From assembly GCA_035293405.1 (NCBI GenBank), contig DATDOE010000050.1, positions 13,423 to 77,422 of the forward strand: DNA of 64,000 nt, in the 5' to 3' direction. Source of the stretch: Gp6-AA40 sp035293405. Its GTDB lineage: Bacteria; Acidobacteriota; Vicinamibacteria; Vicinamibacterales; UBA2999. Below, piece by piece: positions 17,176 to 26,900 of the stretch. The position numbers and the translations under genes are program-made. The notes under the pieces are model-generated. The model worked only from the letters and a program-made list of their open reading frames with translations. It did not search any database and was not told the origin of the DNA. Each line of letters begins with the position of its first letter. Position 1 is the stretch's first letter.

Positions 17176-17563
17176 ATGGTACGTGATGCGTGAACTGCCC
17201 CGGCGTGGTGATGGCGATCACACCGCCCCAGTTGCACATCAACTTGGACGACTCGTTCAGCGTCGGTACGTTCTTGATCATCACGGTCGCGCTGCCGGGC
17301 GCCCACGGGGCCGTGGTCACGGGGATGCACGGCATCGGTGTGAGCACACCCAGAGCGGCGGCCGTCGCGGAGGCCACTGTTGGATTCGCGGCGCTCATAC
17401 ACATGCCGAACGGCATGATGTTCACCATCGGCTTGTGGTCCATGATCGTTGCCGCGGGTAAGTTGGACGTCTGCACCATCTTGTCCGGCAAGACCGTGAG
17501 AGTTGACGGGGCCGCGCCGAACGAACATGTCATCGCGGCGCCGGAACAGACCTGGGTTCCCAT
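17174..17563 (-). CDS. DUF4280 PAAR-like protein
   Basis: 129 residues matching the DUF4280/PAAR-like family: V-C-S-G-A-A-M-T-C-S-F-G at the start, then I-M-D-H-K-P-M-V-N-I-M-P-F-G-M-C, A-A-A-L-G-V-L-T-P-M-P-C, A-P-W-x-P-G-S-A-T-V-M-I and C-N-W-G-G-V-I-x-I-T-x-P-G-Q. Related proteins cap the spike of type VI or extracellular contractile injection systems. GGAGGGACGCG precedes the ATG. The opposite strand also has a long open frame, but the family match fixes this strand. No sheath, tube or baseplate gene is in the window, so it is an orphan spike tip. Confidence 0.88.
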   Translation of the reverse strand: MGTQVCSGAAMTCSFGAAPSTLTVLPDKMVQTSNLPAATIMDHKPMVNIMPFGMCMSAANPTVASATAAALGVLTPMPCIPVTTAPWAPGSATVMIKNVPTLNESSKLMCNWGGVIAITTPGQFTHHVP

Positions 17564-17588
17564 CGCGTCCCTCCTGGAAAGGCAAAAC

Positions 17589-17594
17589 TATAAT
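17589..17594 (+). promoter_or_regulatory. Possible -10 box upstream of the exonuclease gene
   Basis: A perfect TATAAT 37 bases before the GTG start at 17631, in a locally AT-rich stretch. No good -35 match is seen 17 bases upstream. A short direct repeat AGTGAGAAGTGCA follows it (17598-17625). Confidence 0.4.
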
Positions 17595-17630
17595 GGAAGT
17601 GAGAAGTGCACAGTGAGAAGTGCAAAGTAA

Positions 17631-18518
17631 GTGCGCGTTCACCTGGTTGACGGGACCTACGAGCTCTTCCGCGCCTATTTCGGCGCGCCGCACGCGCTGG
17701 GCGTTGACGGCTCCGAAGTCGGGGCGACGCGCGGAATCCTCGCCTCGCTGTACTCGCTGGTGCGCGACCCGACCGTGACTCACGTGGCGGCCGCCTTCGA
17801 TCACGTCATCGAATCATTCCGCAACGACATGTATCCGGGATACAAGACGAGCGAAGGCGTCCCCGCCGACTTGATGTCGCAGTTCACACTGGCCGAGCGC
17901 GCCACGCACGCGCTCGGCATCGTCGTGTGGCCGATGATCGAGTTCGAGGCAGACGATGCCCTGGCGACGGCGGCGGCGAGGTGGGCGGACTCACCCGAGG
18001 TCGAGCAGATCCTCATCTGCACGCCGGACAAGGACATGGCTCAATGCGTCCACGGCTCCCGCATCGTGTGCGTCGATCGCATGCGCCGCAAGGTGATGGA
18101 CGAAGCCGGCGTGGTCGAGAAATTCGGGGTGTCGCCGGCGTCGATTCCCGACTGGCTCGCCCTGGTCGGTGACAGCGCCGACGGGTATCCGGGTGTGCCG
18201 CGCTGGGGCGCCAAGTCTGCCGCCGCGGTGCTGGCGCACTACAAATATCTCGAGGCGATCCCGGATGACGAGCGTCAGTGGACGGTGATGGTCCGGGGCG
18301 CGGCGGCGCTCGCGGCGAGCCTCCGTGAGCATCGAGAGGCCGCCTATCTCTATCGCGTCCTCGCAACGCTGCGTGCCGATGCGCCGCTCGCGGAATCCCT
18401 CGATAATCTGCGCTGGCGCGGTGCACGGCGGCAGGAGCTCACCGCGCTGTGCCGCGAGATCGGCGACGAGGCGTTCCTCGAGCGCGTGTATCTCTGGCGG
18501 GACTCGGACGACCCGTAG
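17631..18518 (+). CDS. 5'-3' exonuclease/flap nuclease-like protein
   Basis: 295 residues, the size of the stand-alone 5'-nuclease domain of DNA polymerase I. Motifs: L-V-D-G-T-Y-E-L-F-R-A near residue 5 (first metal Asp), A-A-F-D-H near 55, Y-K-T-S-E-G-V, E-A-D-D-A-L-A-T near 105, T-P-D-K-D-M-A-Q-C-V near 125 and the helix-3-turn-helix region G-D-S-A-D-G-Y-P-G-V-P-R-W-G-A-K-S-A near 180. It should cut 5' ends or flaps of DNA/RNA. GTG start; no ATG in frame gives the first motif. Monocistronic. Confidence 0.9.
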   Translation: MRVHLVDGTYELFRAYFGAPHALGVDGSEVGATRGILASLYSLVRDPTVTHVAAAFDHVIESFRNDMYPGYKTSEGVPADLMSQFTLAERATHALGIVVWPMIEFEADDALATAAARWADSPEVEQILICTPDKDMAQCVHGSRIVCVDRMRRKVMDEAGVVEKFGVSPASIPDWLALVGDSADGYPGVPRWGAKSAAAVLAHYKYLEAIPDDERQWTVMVRGAAALAASLREHREAAYLYRVLATLRADAPLAESLDNLRWRGARRQELTALCREIGDEAFLERVYLWRDSDDP

Positions 18519-18669
18519 CCCGGGTCCTGTAACAGAAGGCTAGAAGATCAAGAGATCTATTTTTTGAAGAGAATCTCCTAACCTCCTGATCTCTTGTAAG
18601 TCTTGAACTTGGCACGCCAATTTGGCTCCGTGCCTCCGTGTCCGTGGTTCGTGGCAGGGACGACACGCA

Positions 18670-18675
18670 TATAAT
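18670..18675 (+). promoter_or_regulatory. Possible -10 box for the secreted MBL hydrolase
   Basis: TATAAT about 56 bases before the ATG at 18731, in the context CGCATATAATCG. The -35 region is not convincing. Confidence 0.4.
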
Positions 18676-18730
18676 CGCCGGGACACTTGATGTCGGTGCT
18701 CCAACTCGTCCTCATACCGGGAGGCAACAC

Positions 18731-20200
18731 ATGGTCAGAAAGATTTTGGTCACGGCGCTCTTCATGGCGCTCGTGCTCACCAGCGCGCGCGCGCAGGACG
18801 CCAAGTCGGTCCTCGGCAACGCATCGAAAACCCTCGGCGCGGACGGGCTGAGCTCGATCACGTTCTCGGGGTCCGCCTCGAACATCAACTTCGGGCAAAG
18901 CAAGAGCATCAACGGGCCCTACACACTCAACCCGATCACCAACTACACGCGGGCCATCGATCTCAACGCCTCGGCGTCGCGCGCCACCGGGCAGACCGCG
19001 CCCGCGCAGCCGGGCGGCAACCCCGGCGCGTTCAACCAGAACATCACCGCGGCGCAGACCGCATGGACGCAGCAGCTCGAGATCGCGCTGACGCCCTGGG
19101 GCTTCCTGAAGGGTGCGGCCGCGAACAACGCCACGGTCCGCACGCAGAAGATGAACGGCAAGACCTACAACGTCGTGTCGTACGCGACCTCGCAGAAGTC
19201 GCCGGCCGGGTCATCCTATCCCGTGACGGCGTACATCAATGAGCAGAACGAGATCGAGCGCGTGGAAACGCGTCTCGATCATCCGATCCTCGGCGATCTG
19301 CCGGTCGAGAACCTCTACTCGGCGTACCTGGCGTTCGGCGCGCTGAAAGTGCCGACGCGAATCACGCAGCGCCGCGCCGGATTCCCCGTCTTCGACGCGA
19401 CGATCACGGCGGCGTCCGCGAATCCCGCCAACATCACCGAGCTCCTGACGCCTCCGCCAGCGGCGGCGCGCGCGGGAGGCCCGGGTGGCGCCGCGCCGGC
19501 TGGTGGCCGCGCGGGTGGCCCGCCGCCAGCGCCGGTGGTCGAGACGCAGAAGCTTGCCGACGGTCTCTTCCGCATCACCGGCGGTTATGTGGCCATCGCC
19601 GCCGACATGGGCGACCACATCGTCGTCCTCGAGGGCGGGCAGAATGAGGCGCGGGGCCTGGCGGTCATCGCCGCGGCCAAGGCCGCGATTTCCGGCAAGC
19701 CGATCCGCTTCGTGGTGAACACGCACCCGCACTTCGATCATGGGAGCGGCCTGGCGCCGTTTGTCGCCGAAGGCGCGACGATCCTCACCCACGACAACAA
19801 CGAAGCATTCCTCGAGAAGGCCCTGAACAACCCGCGAACGCTGGTCGGTGACACGCTGTCGAAGTCGCCACGGAAGGCGAAGGTCGAGGGTGTCGGCGAT
19901 CGAAAAGTGTTGAAGGGCGGCAGCAACCTGATCGAGCTGCACCACGTGAAGGGGCTGGAGCACAGCGACGGCATGCTCGTCGCCTATCTGCCGAACCAGA
20001 AGATCCTGTTCACCGCCGACTTCAACATGCCCGCGCCGAATGCACCGCCGGGACCGGTGAATCCGTCGTTCATCACGCTGCAGCAGAACGTTGACCGGCT
20101 GAAGCTGGACTACAACGGGTTCATCCCCGTGCACGCCCCGAATCCGGATCGACCGTTGACCAGGGCCGATGTGCAGACGTTGATGAAGGGTACCAACTAA
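18731..20200 (+). CDS. Secreted MBL-fold metallohydrolase
   Basis: 489 residues. Signal peptide (L-V-T-A-L-F-M-A-L-V-L-T-S-A-R-A-Q). Residues about 22-235 form an N-terminal domain of beta-rich character seen in Acidobacterial MBL proteins. A Gly/Ala/Pro linker follows (about 245-275), then a metallo-beta-lactamase fold with the zinc motif H-P-H-F-D-H-G-S-G near residue 335 and later H-H-V-K-G-L-E-H-S-D-G near 405. It is probably a periplasmic hydrolase of unknown substrate. ATG at 18731 is set by GGGAGGCAACAC. The longer frame back to 18638 would lack a signal peptide at its start. Confidence 0.87.
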   Translation: MVRKILVTALFMALVLTSARAQDAKSVLGNASKTLGADGLSSITFSGSASNINFGQSKSINGPYTLNPITNYTRAIDLNASASRATGQTAPAQPGGNPGAFNQNITAAQTAWTQQLEIALTPWGFLKGAAANNATVRTQKMNGKTYNVVSYATSQKSPAGSSYPVTAYINEQNEIERVETRLDHPILGDLPVENLYSAYLAFGALKVPTRITQRRAGFPVFDATITAASANPANITELLTPPPAAARAGGPGGAAPAGGRAGGPPPAPVVETQKLADGLFRITGGYVAIAADMGDHIVVLEGGQNEARGLAVIAAAKAAISGKPIRFVVNTHPHFDHGSGLAPFVAEGATILTHDNNEAFLEKALNNPRTLVGDTLSKSPRKAKVEGVGDRKVLKGGSNLIELHHVKGLEHSDGMLVAYLPNQKILFTADFNMPAPNAPPGPVNPSFITLQQNVDRLKLDYNGFIPVHAPNPDRPLTRADVQTLMKGTN

Positions 20201-20201
20201 A

Positions 20202-20286
20202 CAACTCCCAACTCCCAAGAGCACGTAGGCCGGGTCCTGTTCTATGGACCCGGCTTGCTTCTCAACTCCCAACTCCCAACTTCCAA
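20202..20286. repeat. CAACTCCCAA repeats around a GC hairpin
   Basis: CAACTCCCAACTCCCAA at 20203-20219 and 20263-20283 flank the palindrome CCGGGTCC-TGTTCTAT-GGACCCGG (about 20230-20253). The hairpin lies directly after the MBL gene stop and could end its transcript. The remaining bases up to 20493 hold no gene I can support. Confidence 0.75.
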
Positions 20287-20493
20287 ATGCAGACGTGGAG
20301 ACTGCCTGCAGTGATTGGTCTGCCGGTTGGCGGCCACGTGCGCCAGGCCGAGCTCAATGCGAAGCTGGAAAGCCGGCGAAGCGATTCATCCGTGCGTCTT
20401 CCGTCCACACGTTCTCGTTGCAACGGGGTACCACTAAGGCTTTGAGCGGTGTGACGGATGTCACAGCGAATCAGCGAATAGACGCACGGGGAG

Positions 20494-21363
20494 TCATTTC
20501 GTCTGCGCGCCTTCTGGGTGCAGACTAAGAAGGGTCGCAATCTCTCGGAGCTTCGCCTGAACGGCTTCCACGTTCCTGGGGCCCATGCGGAGGAACTGCC
20601 TCTGCACCGGCGACAGCGATTCCAGCGTGGGATCGGCGAACGCGAACGACACGACCTTGCGCTGCAGCGGGATGTTGCCCTCAACCACTGGGACCCTCAA
20701 TAGTTCGCCGATCGCGCGTTCGAGGACCGGATCGAAATCGCCGTCCGGGGACCCGAGCTCGCGGTAGGCATCCAGAATGCGCGGCTTGACAGTGAGGTAC
20801 AGACGAGCCGCACCCGTGGCGTCGAGCGCAGCCACCGCCTCGGCGTAGCCGTCGTACCGCTCGTAGCTGCGAGGGTCCAGATAGAGCAATCTCGCGGATC
20901 CTGCCGTCAGGAAGCGTGCCCGCGGCGCCAGCGCCCTCAGATGCGTGGTCGGCGCCTTTCCTTCCGAGATGTTGAACGTCACCACCGTGAAATTCGAGAT
21001 GAGGCCTTTGGTCGCCAACCATGCCGCGACCGTCGGATGCGACGAGAGAGCGCCCACGAACTCCCGCACCAGCGCGTCGGTTTCCGGAAGCGGGGGGAGT
21101 ACGACGGCGGCCGGGGCCAGCGGACGCGTCACCGGTGGCTGCGCGATCGCTGGCCTGGCCACTGTTGGTGTGGCGGTCGGCTGCGAGGGACTCGTCCGGT
21201 ACACGTAAAACCAGACGCCTGCACCCACGCCAATCCCAAGCACGAGCGCGACCACGATCGAGATCGAGATCGTACGGCGGGAGTGCTTCGGTGGAGGTGA
21301 GACGACGACGGGCGATTCACCCGTACGGTCCAGCTCGTAGTCCTGGAGGCTGATCACCGACAC
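20494..21363 (-). CDS. DUF3014 membrane protein
   Basis: About 289 residues. A short cytoplasmic N-terminus precedes one membrane helix (I-S-I-V-V-A-L-V-L-G-I-G-V-G-A-G-V-W-F-Y-V), a Pro/Thr/Ala-rich linker, and the DUF3014 domain (about 95-285) with L-P-x-L-P-E-T-D-A-L-V-R-E-F, R-A-R-F-L-T-A-G and Y-E-R-Y-D-G-Y-A-E-A-V-A-A-L-D. Function unknown; widespread in Gram-negatives. The start is uncertain: GTG at 21363 or 21357 follows an AGGAGA, while the open frame extends further upstream with arginine/serine-rich sequence that looks non-coding. Downstream of the DUF6152 gene, 61 bases apart. Confidence 0.78.
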   Translation of the reverse strand: MSVISLQDYELDRTGESPVVVSPPPKHSRRTISISIVVALVLGIGVGAGVWFYVYRTSPSQPTATPTVARPAIAQPPVTRPLAPAAVVLPPLPETDALVREFVGALSSHPTVAAWLATKGLISNFTVVTFNISEGKAPTTHLRALAPRARFLTAGSARLLYLDPRSYERYDGYAEAVAALDATGAARLYLTVKPRILDAYRELGSPDGDFDPVLERAIGELLRVPVVEGNIPLQRKVVSFAFADPTLESLSPVQRQFLRMGPRNVEAVQAKLREIATLLSLHPEGAQTK

Positions 21364-21424
21364 AGTCTCCTGCCGGTCGCCGGATGTTTCAAGCTGATCA
21401 GCGGATTGGCCGACCTCCTGTGAA

Positions 21425-22561
21425 CTACTTGCTGGCGGCCTTGGAGTAGTCCACGAAGCCGAGCTCCTTGCACTTGTCCGGATTGTACGGGAGGTCCGCA
21501 ACCTGAATCGCGTCGGAGCCCGAGTACTGCCCCTTGAAGTACACCGGATCCTCGGCGATGTAGCTCCGCGTCAGCTCCATCTTCGCGGGATCGAGCGAGA
21601 AGCGCTCGATGACGTGCAGCTGATCGCTGTTCATGACTGGCGGTGACAACACGCCCGGCGCGAAGCCGACCGTGTCCACGATGAGCACATCGTGCTCCCA
21701 GCGGCCGATTGAATGACCGGCGCGGCCGGGCTTGAGGTCGGCCGGATGCTTCGCCAGGTTCATGTGAATCGTGCGCGTGAATCCCATCTGGCCGTACTTC
21801 ACGACGATCGTGTCCTTGTTCTGCGTGATGCGATTGACCGGGCCGTCGAACGTCCAGTCGAAGATGATGCTCGTCGTCTCGCAGCGCATGCGCGGGTTGT
21901 CCTTCGGATCGAAGGTGCCGAAGCTCGCCGCGGCCTTCGCGCCAGCCTCCGTGAGCTCCGCGCCGCGAATGATCTGCGGACCTCCCCGGCCTCTGCCGGC
22001 ACCGGGAATCCCACCGATCCTCCCCTCGCCGGGCTTGAACTGCTTGACCGTGCTCAACGGGACGAGCGCGCCGCCGCGCCCGCGCGGATCGGTCATCACG
22101 AGCTGCTCGGGCGCCCAGTCGCCGGAGATGTTCGGCTCGCCGGTCGGACGTTTCAATTCCCGCTTGGCGACAACCGGTGCCTTGCTGAACTGCCCGTAGC
22201 GATCCGTACGGCTCCCGTCCTGGAGGACGATGGTGTTGAGGTAGCACGAGCTCGGGTCCTTGCGATCCGGCTGGCCCTCGATGGTGATTCGATCGCCCCG
22301 CTTGAACATCTCCTCTGTCCAGCCCGAACGGCGGAGCACCGTGGCCGATCGCATCTCACAGCGATAGTGGCTGACCTTCCCGTCCTTGTCGGTGACGTCG
22401 AAGTAGAGCCACGAATGAGGATTGATGAGATCCAGACGCGTGAACTTCCCCGTGAGCTCCAGGGTCTTCGTATTGTCGAAGGTGCCCCCGCCATGGTGCG
22501 CGAGCGCGGATGGTGCAAACGAGAGGGATAGTGTGATGAGGACAGTGCCGACTCGAATCAT
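21425..22561 (-). CDS. DUF6152 exported protein
   Basis: 378 residues with signal peptide I-T-L-S-L-S-F-A-P-S-A-L-A-H-H-G. The first domain (about 22-125) has the DUF6152 pattern H-H-G-G-G-x-F-D-x-x-K-x-L-E-L-T-G...N-P-H-S-W-L-Y-F-D-V, which may fold like an OB domain. The rest (about 150-378), with F-D-P-K-D-N-P, D-W-T-F-D-G-P-V-N-R-I, R-W-E-H-D-V-L-I-V-D-T and Y-I-A-E-D-P, resembles a domain frequent in Acidobacterial secreted proteins of unknown role. ATG at 22561 is preceded by GAGGGGC. Confidence 0.83.
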   Translation of the reverse strand: MIRVGTVLITLSLSFAPSALAHHGGGTFDNTKTLELTGKFTRLDLINPHSWLYFDVTDKDGKVSHYRCEMRSATVLRRSGWTEEMFKRGDRITIEGQPDRKDPSSCYLNTIVLQDGSRTDRYGQFSKAPVVAKRELKRPTGEPNISGDWAPEQLVMTDPRGRGGALVPLSTVKQFKPGEGRIGGIPGAGRGRGGPQIIRGAELTEAGAKAAASFGTFDPKDNPRMRCETTSIIFDWTFDGPVNRITQNKDTIVVKYGQMGFTRTIHMNLAKHPADLKPGRAGHSIGRWEHDVLIVDTVGFAPGVLSPPVMNSDQLHVIERFSLDPAKMELTRSYIAEDPVYFKGQYSGSDAIQVADLPYNPDKCKELGFVDYSKAASK

Positions 22562-22637
22562 GCCCCTCGTTATACACCGACAAGAGGGGATCGCATCTCC
22601 GAACCGGCCGAGGTACCATTTTTCCGTTGGAGGAACG

Positions 22638-23189
22638 ATGACTGGCACACACGCACTTCGATACATCGGCATGACTCTGCTCGCCGGCACGTGCATCGCG
22701 ATCGTCCAGGGCGGGGCGGGTGTGATCACGGCCCAGGCGCCGCGCTCGGCCGACATCTCGGAAGCCGCCGTCAGCGCGCTCGTCTCGGAGATTCGCGCGC
22801 TCCGCGCTCAGCTGACCGAGAGCTCGCAGCGGGGTCTCCGCCTCCAGCTCCTGATGGGGCGCATCCAGATGCAGGAACAGCGGATCGCCTATCTCGATCG
22901 CCAGCGTTCCGAAATCACCGCGAAGCTGTCGGAACAGATGTCGAACGTGATGCGGATGCGCGCCCAGACCGAAGTCTTCGGGGCCGGCTGTAACCCGTCG
23001 ATCGAGCGTCGCGAGTGCGAGAACCAGATGCGCGCCGTCAAGCAGGAGCTGGCCACGCAGGAGGCCGCCGAACAGCGTCTGCGCGCTCAAGAGGCCGACC
23101 TCACGAACGCGGTGGCCACCGAGCAGGGCCGCTGGTCGGACTTCAACGCGCGGCTCGACGAACTGGACCGCTCCCTGTCGGCGCGATAA
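22638..23189 (+). CDS. Secreted coiled-coil protein of unknown function
   Basis: 183 residues. A signal-like start (M-T-L-L-A-G-T-C-I-A-I-V-Q-G-G-A-G) is followed by almost continuous helix from about 40 to 180 with heptad hydrophobics (L-V-S-E-I-R-A-L-R-A-Q-L-T-E, Q-R-L-R-A-Q-E-A-D-L-T) and two cysteines about 10 residues apart in the middle turn (G-C-N-P-S-I-E-R-R-E-C). This suggests a disulfide-closed helical hairpin in the periplasm. GGAGGAACG gives the start. Its last 47 bases overlap the end of the convergent phosphopantetheinyl transferase gene. Confidence 0.72.
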   Translation: MTGTHALRYIGMTLLAGTCIAIVQGGAGVITAQAPRSADISEAAVSALVSEIRALRAQLTESSQRGLRLQLLMGRIQMQEQRIAYLDRQRSEITAKLSEQMSNVMRMRAQTEVFGAGCNPSIERRECENQMRAVKQELATQEAAEQRLRAQEADLTNAVATEQGRWSDFNARLDELDRSLSAR

Positions 23190-23913
23190 GCATCGACGGA
23201 AGATCGACCTCGGTGACGCACACGCGCGGGCGTCGATGGCCAGGCGCGTCGAGCGCCACGGCCAGCTTGTGCGTGCCTCCACCGACGTTCATCAACGTGA
23301 ACGTCCACGACGCCGGCGCGAGTGGCGGTAATGCGGGCGTCGGTGTGAACGTGACGCTGACGTTCGGTCCATCGACCTGAAACGACACGCTGTCAAGCGG
23401 TGCCGCAAGGCCGGTGCCGGTGGCCTTGAGAAGCGCCTCCTTCAGCGTCCATAGTTCGCAGAAGCGAGACGGGCGCGCCTCGGCCGCACAGCGATCGAGC
23501 GTAGCCGCTTCCTCGGCGGCGAAGAAGCGTCTGGCAATGCCAACGGCGTCAACCACATCGTTCACCGGCTCGACGTCAATGCCCACCGAACCTTCGGTCG
23601 CGATGGCGCAGGCAACGAGCCCGCGGGAGTGGGCCAGACTGAAGGAAGGCGGGATGCCTCCGTCACCTTGGACGAGGAGCGGCTTGCCACGCCGGTCCGC
23701 CGTAAACGTCAGTTCTTCAGGCCTCGTCTGCGTATGCGCAGCCAAAACCATCCGCAGCAGCACGTGTGCCGCCGCGTAGTCCCGCTTGTCGTGCGCTTGC
23801 CGCAGACGATCGTGTCGCTCGCGTTCGGCAGGCGACAGCAGGTGCACCAGGGCCTCGCTCTGGGACTCGTCCAGCGCGGAAGTAGCGGAGAAGTACGCGT
23901 CGGCGTGAGTCAT
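23143..23913 (-). CDS. Sfp-type 4'-phosphopantetheinyl transferase
   Basis: 256 residues; transfers the phosphopantetheine arm from CoA to a carrier protein serine. The family motifs are clear: V-G-I-D-V-E-P near residue 113 (Mg-binding Asp and Glu) and F-C-E-L-W-T-L-K-E-A-L-L-K-A-T-G near 155. The length fits the two-lobe Sfp class. It starts inside the stop of the polyketide synthase gene (ATGA), so it is translationally coupled and surely serves that synthase's carrier domain (Ser1461). The region after about residue 215 overlaps a convergent gene and shows no conserved motif. Confidence 0.93.
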   Translation of the reverse strand: MTHADAYFSATSALDESQSEALVHLLSPAERERHDRLRQAHDKRDYAAAHVLLRMVLAAHTQTRPEELTFTADRRGKPLLVQGDGGIPPSFSLAHSRGLVACAIATEGSVGIDVEPVNDVVDAVGIARRFFAAEEAATLDRCAAEARPSRFCELWTLKEALLKATGTGLAAPLDSVSFQVDGPNVSVTFTPTPALPPLAPASWTFTLMNVGGGTHKLAVALDAPGHRRPRVCVTEVDLPSMLIAPTGSGPVRRAAR

Positions 23914-26900
23914 GCGCGCTCGGCGCGGAGAATCCGATATTCCCATGCGCCGGACCGCATCTGCTCGTACACGGCCGAGCCCGGCACGGCGAGGAAGTTG
24001 TCGATCATCGCGCTGCTGCCACCGAATGCCTGCGCCCGCGTCGCCGCCACCTGATCGCACGACGCCAGCACGTTCAACGTGATGTGCCGGTCGTCGGTGA
24101 TCGTGAAGCCGCGCGGGCCCAGCAGCACCCGCACTTCCATCCATCGCTGCACCGGCAGAAGGTCGGTGTAGAGGAAGATCCCTCCCGGCACCAGCACACG
24201 CGACACTTCCGCGAAGAACGCACGCAGGTTGGGATACGTGTGAGACGACTCCACGTTGGTGACCACGTCGAACGCGCGATCGTCAACGGGCACGTGCTCG
24301 GCGTCGCCGACCTCGAAGCGCACGCGCGGATGCCGGTGCACGCGCCGGCAGAATGCAATCGCCTCGGGTGAGAGATCGACACCGGTGACGTCGGCGTCGA
24401 AGCGATCGGCGATGAGCGCGACCGTACCGCCGCGCCCGCACCCGACATCCAGGACGCGGCGGCCGCTCAGATCGGTCCTGCCGATCAGCTCGAAGGCCAG
24501 CCTGATCGAGCTCGGATTGAACACGCCGTCCGGCACGTCGAACTGTGCCTCGTCCTCGTCACCCTGCGGAACGTAGCCGTAGTTCAAGAAGAACGACGCC
24601 TCGCCCACGCCCGCCTGTTCGAGCCGCCGCGTCACATCGTCGTAGAACTCGCGGTGCCTCGCCTTCGCCGCGGCCGTCGGCGCGTCGCCCTGGAGCGGTG
24701 TCGGCGCAGGAACACTCTTCGTCTCGACAGCGGCCGACGGCGGTTCGTTCACGGCGCCGGATTGCGCCTGGTCTACGAGCACGGCCAGCTCCGCAACCGT
24801 CGGCGCCTGGAACAGCTTCAGCACCGGCAACTCGACCTGGAAGCGATCGCGGATCTCAGAGGCGACCTGTACGGCCAACAGCGAGTGGCCGCCAAGATCG
24901 AAGAAGCGATCGTGGATCCCGATCGACGCGATCCCGAGCTGATCGCCCCAGATGTCGGCGAGCTCGCGCTCGGTCGTCGTACGGGGCTCCACGTAGGCGG
25001 TCGCGAGGTTCGGACGCGGATGCCGATCGATCGCCACACCCTTCGTCGATGTCTCCTCGTGCCGGACCCAGGCCTTGAGACGTCCCACCAGATCGCTGGC
25101 CACCACGAGCACACGTGAGCCGACAGGAGCGCCGAGCAGACGATGGAATGCGTCCTGCCCTTCCGGTGGATAAATCGCCAGAGGCATGCTGACGGCCTGG
25201 GCCTCACCCGCGTTGTCCCACAGATCCCAATCGATGCTGAGCCATCGATCGCCACCGGCCAGCGCGATGGCATCGAGCATCGCATTGGCTGCCGAATACG
25301 CCGCGAGTCCGAGTCCGCCGAGCACCGTCGAAATCGATGAGTGCAGGACCCAGCGGCTCGGCTCACGACCGCGGAAGGCTTTGATCAGCGAGAGCAGGCC
25401 ACGCAACTTCGGCGAGAACTGCGCTTCGACGACTTCCGGACCAGTGTCGGCCACCGAGCCGAACGCCGCGGGGTCGATCCGGGCCGCGCCGTGGATGACC
25501 AGGTCGATGTGGCCGAACCGTTCAATCGCGGCATCGACCGCGGCCTCGACCTGGGCGGCGTCGTTCATATCCGCATTCACCACGAACACGTCGGGGCGCT
25601 GCTCGTGCAGACGCGCGAGTCGTTTCAGGAGCGTTCGACGTTCGGACGACAGCGCCGCGTCTTCGCTCCGGGCGGCCCACTGATCCGGCTCCGGCAGCGC
25701 CGTGCGGCCAAGCAGCACCAGCCGCGCCTGCGCGTGATCGAAGAGCCCTTCCGACAGGCCCATGCCCATGTGCCCGAGCCCGCCCGTCACCATGACAACG
25801 GGACGCTCTGGGAGATCCAGAGGTGCATCGATGGCACGAATCGGCATCGGCTCGAAGGTCTCGACGAATCGCTGCCCGGCACGAAGCGCCACCGTTGGTT
25901 CGCTCGCGCCTGCCGCAAGCTCCGCCACGAGCATGCCGGCCACGCGTGAATCGGCGTCAACGTCAACGTGAGCCACGCGAAGTCCCGTATGCTCCTGCGG
26001 CAACACCTTCGCCAGCCCGGCGCCGAACGCTCTCGGCGGGTCGAGCGCGTCATCGTGGTGGACGCGCGCGGCGCCGCGCGCGACGAGCAGCATCGGGAGC
26101 GGACGGAGCGTCGGCTGACTGCTGAGCGCGTGCGCAAACCGCAGCGGGCCAAGCAACGTGACCCTCGCGGCCGCGTCGAGATCGGTCGCTCCCGGTGGGG
26201 CGGCGGTCCAGCAGTCGATCACGCCGGCCAGACGGTTGCTGGCCACGCAGACGGCGTGGGCCAGACGAGTGAAGCCATCGGCGTTCGAAGGATCGAGTGT
26301 GTACTCGCTATCGCCGATCCGCGTGAAGGCGCGCCCCTGCCGGACGAGGATTGGCTGGCTGCCGGCCGCGCGAAGACAGTCGACCACGGCCGTGCCGAGA
26401 CCCGTCTGCTCATCGAACACGAGAATGCGGCGGCCCGTGAGCGCGTCGGTCTTCGCCGCGACCAGCGCCACATCACGCCACACCGCGCGGTGAAACCAAT
26501 CCGTCGTGTCGCGGTTTTCGTGCTGCAGGGTCGGCGCCGCCTCCCCAGGCCTCGAACCGATCCAATAGCTTTGGCGCTCGAATGGGTAGGTGGGCAGGCT
26601 GACGCGGGCTCGACGTTCAGTGCGATGGAATCCTTCCCAATCGACGGTCGCACCGCTCGCCCACAACTGGCCGAGCGACGAGAGCATCACTTCAGTATCA
26701 GACCGGAGATCCTGAGGCCGCGGGAGAGACACGAGACAGGGGGACACCGAGCCCTCACCTCGGGCCGTCTCCGCGGCAAAGGTCACCAGCGTATTGCCGG
26801 GACCGATCTCCAGGAAGATCGAGTCCTTGCCGGCGGGAGCCTTCTTCTGCACCACGGCGCGGACGGCGTCGGCAAAGCGAACCGTGGAGCGAAGCTGCGC

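Noticed and set aside
17190..17630. Open frame on the plus strand opposite the PAAR-like gene, itself with a plausible hydrophobic pattern
   Set aside because: The minus strand matches a known family along its whole length; the plus frame is its complement, and GGT/GCC-rich motifs make it look protein-like.
16059..17804. 581-codon open frame on the minus strand opposite the sugar isomerase-like gene
   Set aside because: It crosses three real genes and a repeat region, and its translation has no conserved motif; a GC-driven shadow.
18519..18637. Possible tRNA or small RNA in the AT-rich gap after the exonuclease gene
   Set aside because: No cloverleaf can be drawn; only weak inverted AGATCAAGAGATC-like and TCTTGAAC stretches are seen.
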